Shown piece after piece: positions 61,105 to 64,000 of a stretch of 64,000 bases of DNA. A model generated the notes under the pieces. The model did not search any database, was not told the origin of the DNA, and saw nothing but the letters and a program-made list of their open reading frames with translations. This stretch comes from Pseudomonas capeferrum (GTDB lineage: Bacteria > Pseudomonadota > Gammaproteobacteria > Pseudomonadales > Pseudomonadaceae), in NCBI RefSeq assembly GCF_000731675.1, contig NZ_JMIT01000005.1, positions 246,508 to 310,507 of the forward strand, written 5' to 3'. Made by a program: the position numbers and the translations under genes. Numbering within the stretch: the stretch's first letter is position 1; the number at the start of each line of letters is the position of its first letter.

Positions 61105-61563
61105 TCAGCACAGCTCACGCACTTCGGCGTGCGGTACCAGCTTCATGAACTGCTCCATGCTCATGTGGATCAGGTGATCGTGGTCACCTGCCTCCAGGTA
61201 GACATCACCTTGGCGGGTAAGGGTCGGGTCGAGCATCATTTTTATCGCGTAGGCATCGCCAAGCGCCGGTACCGCGCCCCGTTCGCAATCACCGAACAGG
61301 CTCGGCAAGCCGCTTTCGCGGGTCAGTTGCCAGGCGCCGGACATGCGTACCTTGCTCATGTCCAGGTGCCGGTTGGCCGGTAGCACGGCCATGATGTAGT
61401 TGCCATGCCGGTCATCGAGCATCACCGACTTGGCGACCCGCTCGGCGGGTACGCCGGCCGTGCGGGCCGATTCCAGGCTGGTGGCCGAATGTGGATGGGG
61501 AATGATGTCGTAGTCGCAGTTGGCCTTGTCCAGGCGAGCCTGCAGCGTCTTTGCCATGCGCAT
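61105..61563 (-). CDS. YbaK/EbsC-type aminoacyl-tRNA deacylase
   Basis: A 152-residue single-domain protein of the YbaK/ProX superfamily, which removes wrongly attached amino acids from tRNA. Landmarks are the invariant lysine in RVAKSVMLDD and the NRHLDMSKVR...GAVPALGDAY stretch. Length fits a free-standing domain. GGAGG lies 7 bases before the ATG at 61563. Specificity (Pro, Cys or other) is not readable. Confidence 0.85.
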   Translation of the reverse strand: MRMAKTLQARLDKANCDYDIIPHPHSATSLESARTAGVPAERVAKSVMLDDRHGNYIMAVLPANRHLDMSKVRMSGAWQLTRESGLPSLFGDCERGAVPALGDAYAIKMMLDPTLTRQGDVYLEAGDHDHLIHMSMEQFMKLVPHAEVRELC

Positions 61564-61660
61564 GATGCACCTCCGCAGTTACCCCCAATCTTCAATTTTA
61601 GGCCTTGGGCCGCCAGCCATGACTAAACTTGTGTAATAGAGGCGAACGAGGTGACGACAG

Positions 61661-63001
61661 GTGGCCGCTCGCTGGTGGCGCTGGCTGTTGCTGTTGATGC
61701 TGCTCGGGTTGACGCCGAGCGGCCAGGCCGCGCCCGGAGCGGTCTGGGTGTTGAGCATCGACGATGCCATCGGCCCGGCCAGTGCAGACTACCTGGTGCG
61801 CAGCCTGGACCAGGCCCAGGCGCAGGGCGCGCAACTGGTGGTCATTCGCATGGATACGCCCGGCGGCCTGGACAGCGCCATGCGCCAGATGATCAAGGCA
61901 ATACTCGCCAGCCCCGTGCCAGTTGCAAGCTTCGTCGCCCCCAGCGGGGCGCGGGCTGCCAGTGCTGGCACCTATATCCTCTATGCCAGCCATGTTGCAG
62001 CCATGGCCCCAGGGACCAACCTGGGGGCTGCCACACCGGTGCAGATCGGCGGCGCCCCCAAGGACGACAAGGCCAGGCCCGGTGACGATGAGCAAACCCT
62101 CGCCCGCAAACAGGTCAATGACGCCGCCGCCTACATACGGGGCCTGGCGCAGATGCGCGGGCGCAATGCCGATTGGGCGGAGAAGGCGGTGCGTGAAGCG
62201 GTCAGCCTGTCAGCCAGCGAGGCCATGCAGCTGAAGGTGATCGACTGGGTGGCGAACGACCTGCCAGACCTGCTGCGCCAGCTCGATGGCAAGACGCTGG
62301 AGGTTGCCGGCCAACCACGGCAACTGCACACCCGCGATGCCAGCCTGGTCGAGCACCTGCCGGACTGGCGCACGCGCTTGCTGGCGGTGATCACCAACCC
62401 CAGCGTGGCGCTGATGCTGATCATGGTCGGCGTGTACGGCCTGCTGTTCGAGTTCATGAGCCCTGGCTCCGCCGTTGGCGGCGTGATCGGCGGCATCTGC
62501 CTGCTGTTGGCGCTGTATGCCCTGCAGTTGCTGCCGGTGAGCTACGCCGGGGTCGCGCTGATTTTGCTTGGGCTGGCCTTCATGATCGCCGAAGCGTTCT
62601 TGCCCAGCTTCGGCGTGGTCGGTTTTGGCGGCATCGTTGCGTTCGTGGTCGGTGCGGTCATCTTGATGGATACCGATGCCCCCGGCTTTGGCATCCCCTT
62701 GGCGTTCATCGCCAGCCTGGCGCTGCTTTCGGCGCTGTTCATCGGTGGCGTGCTGGGCATGGCGCTGAAAACGCGCAAACGCGCCTTGGTCAGCGGTGAT
62801 GCCGGGCTGGTCGGCAGCCTGGTCACCGTCACCCAGGTGCTGGCAGACAACCCGTACTGCGGCTCGGTACAGGCGCAGGGCGAACAGTGGCAGGTACAGT
62901 GCGCGACGCCACTGCAACCTGGCCAACACGTGCGCGTCATGGCGCGTCGCGGCGTGATGCTGGAGGTAAGCGCCGCTGCACCTTCGGCGCAAGGAGAATG
63001 A
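61661..63001 (+). CDS. NfeD-family membrane-bound ClpP-class serine protease
   Basis: A 446-residue protein. A signal peptide precedes a ClpP-like protease domain with DTPGGL and the catalytic serine in ARAASAGTYI. A lysine (RKQVNDAAAYIRGLAQMRGRNADW) fits the Ser-Lys pair of this group. About four or five membrane helices follow (62390-62770), then a C-terminal OB-like NfeD domain. It starts with GTG at 61661, with GAGG upstream. It partners the downstream SPFH gene, the usual NfeD-stomatin pairing. Confidence 0.9.
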   Translation: MAARWWRWLLLLMLLGLTPSGQAAPGAVWVLSIDDAIGPASADYLVRSLDQAQAQGAQLVVIRMDTPGGLDSAMRQMIKAILASPVPVASFVAPSGARAASAGTYILYASHVAAMAPGTNLGAATPVQIGGAPKDDKARPGDDEQTLARKQVNDAAAYIRGLAQMRGRNADWAEKAVREAVSLSASEAMQLKVIDWVANDLPDLLRQLDGKTLEVAGQPRQLHTRDASLVEHLPDWRTRLLAVITNPSVALMLIMVGVYGLLFEFMSPGSAVGGVIGGICLLLALYALQLLPVSYAGVALILLGLAFMIAEAFLPSFGVVGFGGIVAFVVGAVILMDTDAPGFGIPLAFIASLALLSALFIGGVLGMALKTRKRALVSGDAGLVGSLVTVTQVLADNPYCGSVQAQGEQWQVQCATPLQPGQHVRVMARRGVMLEVSAAAPSAQGE

Positions 63002-63003
63002 CG

Positions 63004-63756
63004 ATGTTCATGCAATTGGGTTTCGGCGCCCTGCTGATGCTGCTGGGCGTGCTGTTGCTGTCGGCGTTCCGTATCTTGCGAGAGTACGAGCGCGGCGTGG
63101 TGTTCCAGCTGGGGCGCTTCTGGCAGGTCAAAGGGCCGGGGCTGATCTTGCTGATCCCGGTCATCCAGCAGATGGTCCGGGTAGACCTGCGCACGGTCGT
63201 GCTGGATGTGCCGCCGCAGGATGTGATCACCCGCGACAACGTCTCGGTAAAGGTCAATGCGGTGCTGTACTTCCGCGTGCTCGACCCGCAAAAAGCCATC
63301 ATTCAGGTCGAGGACTTTCTCGTCGCCACCAGCCAACTGGCCCAGACCACCCTGCGCGCAGTGCTCGGCAAGCACGAACTGGACGAGCTGCTGGCCGAAC
63401 GCGAGCAGCTCAACGCCGACATACGCCAAGTGCTGGATGCGCAAACCGATGCCTGGGGCATCAAAGTGGCCAATGTCGAGATCAAGCACGTCGACCTCAA
63501 TGAATCGATGGTGCGTGCCATCGCACGCCAAGCCGAGGCCGAACGTGAACGGCGGGCCAAGGTGATCCATGCCGAAGGGGAATTGCAGGCGTCCGAGAAA
63601 CTGATGCAGGCGGCGCAGATGCTCAGCAAGGAGCCGGGGGCCATGCAATTGCGCTATATGCAGACGCTGGGGGCGATAGCCGGGGACAAGAGCTCGACCA
63701 TCGTGTTTCCGCTGCCGTTGGATTTGCTCAAGGGGTTTGTGGAAAAACCGAAATAG
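63004..63756 (+). CDS. SPFH/stomatin-family protein
   Basis: A 250-residue membrane-anchored SPFH protein. One N-terminal hydrophobic hairpin (about residues 2-20) is followed by the band 7 domain (REYERGVVFQLGRFWQVKGPGLI, DVPPQDVITRDNVSVKVNAV) and a helical C-terminus. It forms membrane oligomers and is the expected partner and substrate of the NfeD protease upstream. AAGGAG at 62991-62996 best fits the ATG at 63004; the ATG at 62998 is too close. Confidence 0.92.
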   Translation: MFMQLGFGALLMLLGVLLLSAFRILREYERGVVFQLGRFWQVKGPGLILLIPVIQQMVRVDLRTVVLDVPPQDVITRDNVSVKVNAVLYFRVLDPQKAIIQVEDFLVATSQLAQTTLRAVLGKHELDELLAEREQLNADIRQVLDAQTDAWGIKVANVEIKHVDLNESMVRAIARQAEAERERRAKVIHAEGELQASEKLMQAAQMLSKEPGAMQLRYMQTLGAIAGDKSSTIVFPLPLDLLKGFVEKPK

Positions 63757-63780
63757 CGGCGGTGCGGCGATCCGACTTGC

Positions 63781-63826
63781 CCCGCGAACACCGGCGAAGC
63801 CGGTGCCATCACTCGCGGGCTTTTTT
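63781..63826 (+). terminator. REP-like terminator after the SPFH gene
   Basis: CCCGCGA (63781-63787) pairs with TCGCGGG (63813-63819), enclosing an inner CACCGGC/GCCGGTG stem, and a T-run follows. The wording is REP-like but the shape is that of an intrinsic terminator. Its T-run touches the stop codon of the opposing gene. Confidence 0.8.
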
Positions 63827-64000
63827 CAGATAGGCGCGCGGCGCAGGGTCGCCAGGAAGGTCGCCGCGCCGAGGAACAACCCGGCAAAGGTACGGTTCAG
63901 CCGCTTCTGCTGCTTGGGCGTACGCAGCAGGCGCAGCACGCGCGAAGCCAGGCCGGTGTAACCCGCCATCACCAGCATGTCGACGGTGATCATGGTCACG
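63826..64000 (-). CDS. LysE/RhtB-family exporter (C-terminal end only)
   Basis: The minus-strand frame from the window edge to a TGA at 63828-63826 encodes 57 residues. They read VTMITVDMLVMAGYTGLA and end FLGAATFLATLRRAPI. This matches the last helices of LysE/RhtB amino-acid exporters, including the conserved basic stretch RTPKQQKRLNRTFAGLFLG. The rest lies outside the window. Confidence 0.75.
   Translation of the reverse strand, partial: VTMITVDMLVMAGYTGLASRVLRLLRTPKQQKRLNRTFAGLFLGAATFLATLRRAPI

Overview
The window looks like chromosomal DNA of a Pseudomonas putida-group bacterium. The support is high GC, tight operons with AAGGAG-type ribosome binding sites, putida-type REP palindromes between genes, and Pseudomonas-specific families (LsfA, OprD-family porin, SfnB, SftR/AstA/AtsK, DesA, a large DUF6543-like toxin). 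From memory, the gene order gshA - TetR - ssu - lsfA - porin - tau - BCCT - epsC - tcy - sfnB - met - desA - gabTD matches P. putida KT2440. That is recollection and was not searched.

Layout. 1-4396: the end of tex, a hotdog thioesterase, gshA and a TetR regulator, in one tightly packed + strand run. 4483-9630: a single 1,715-residue toxin-like gene. 9709-17305: the minus-strand ssu operon (ssuE-ssuA-ssuD-ssuC-ssuB-ssuF), the 1-Cys peroxiredoxin lsfA and an OprD-family porin. 17306-20792: tauABCD. 20914-26633: a BCCT transporter, serine acetyltransferase epsC and a cystine-type ABC transporter. 26899-33390: a six-gene operon of two SfnB-family flavoproteins, a DszA-type flavin monooxygenase and MetQNI. 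33439-39939: housekeeping and signalling genes (GGDEF-EAL protein, DesA, PAS-GGDEF protein, an AT-rich patch with an orphan PemK-like gene, an HDOD regulator with a degenerate receiver domain). 40076-42978: gabD and gabT. 43319-53266: the sulfate-ester cluster astA-sftP / sftR / atsR-atsK / atsB-atsC. 53367-64000: tRNA-Arg(CCG), a secreted M20 peptidase, an uncharacterised three-gene envelope operon (OmpA-type lipoprotein, 5-TM protein, secreted vWA-like protein), a CBS protein, small conserved genes, a YbaK deacylase, an NfeD/SPFH pair and the tail of a LysE-family exporter.

The genes work together mainly as an organosulfur scavenging region. Sulfonates (Ssu), taurine (Tau), cystine (Tcy), sulfur-containing small molecules (SfnB/DszA-like plus MetNIQ) and aryl/alkyl sulfate esters (AstA, AtsK, AtsRBC, SftP) are imported and stripped of sulfur. 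EpsC supplies O-acetylserine to capture the released sulfur as cysteine, and GshA uses that cysteine for glutathione. Several of these operons have AT-rich leaders, as expected for CysB-type sulfur-starvation control.

The least explained elements are the giant toxin-like gene beside ssu, the OmpA/5-TM/vWA operon, the orphan PemK-like gene, and a REP palindrome translated as part of the AtsB N-terminus. No CRISPR array, insertion sequence, prophage or rRNA was seen.
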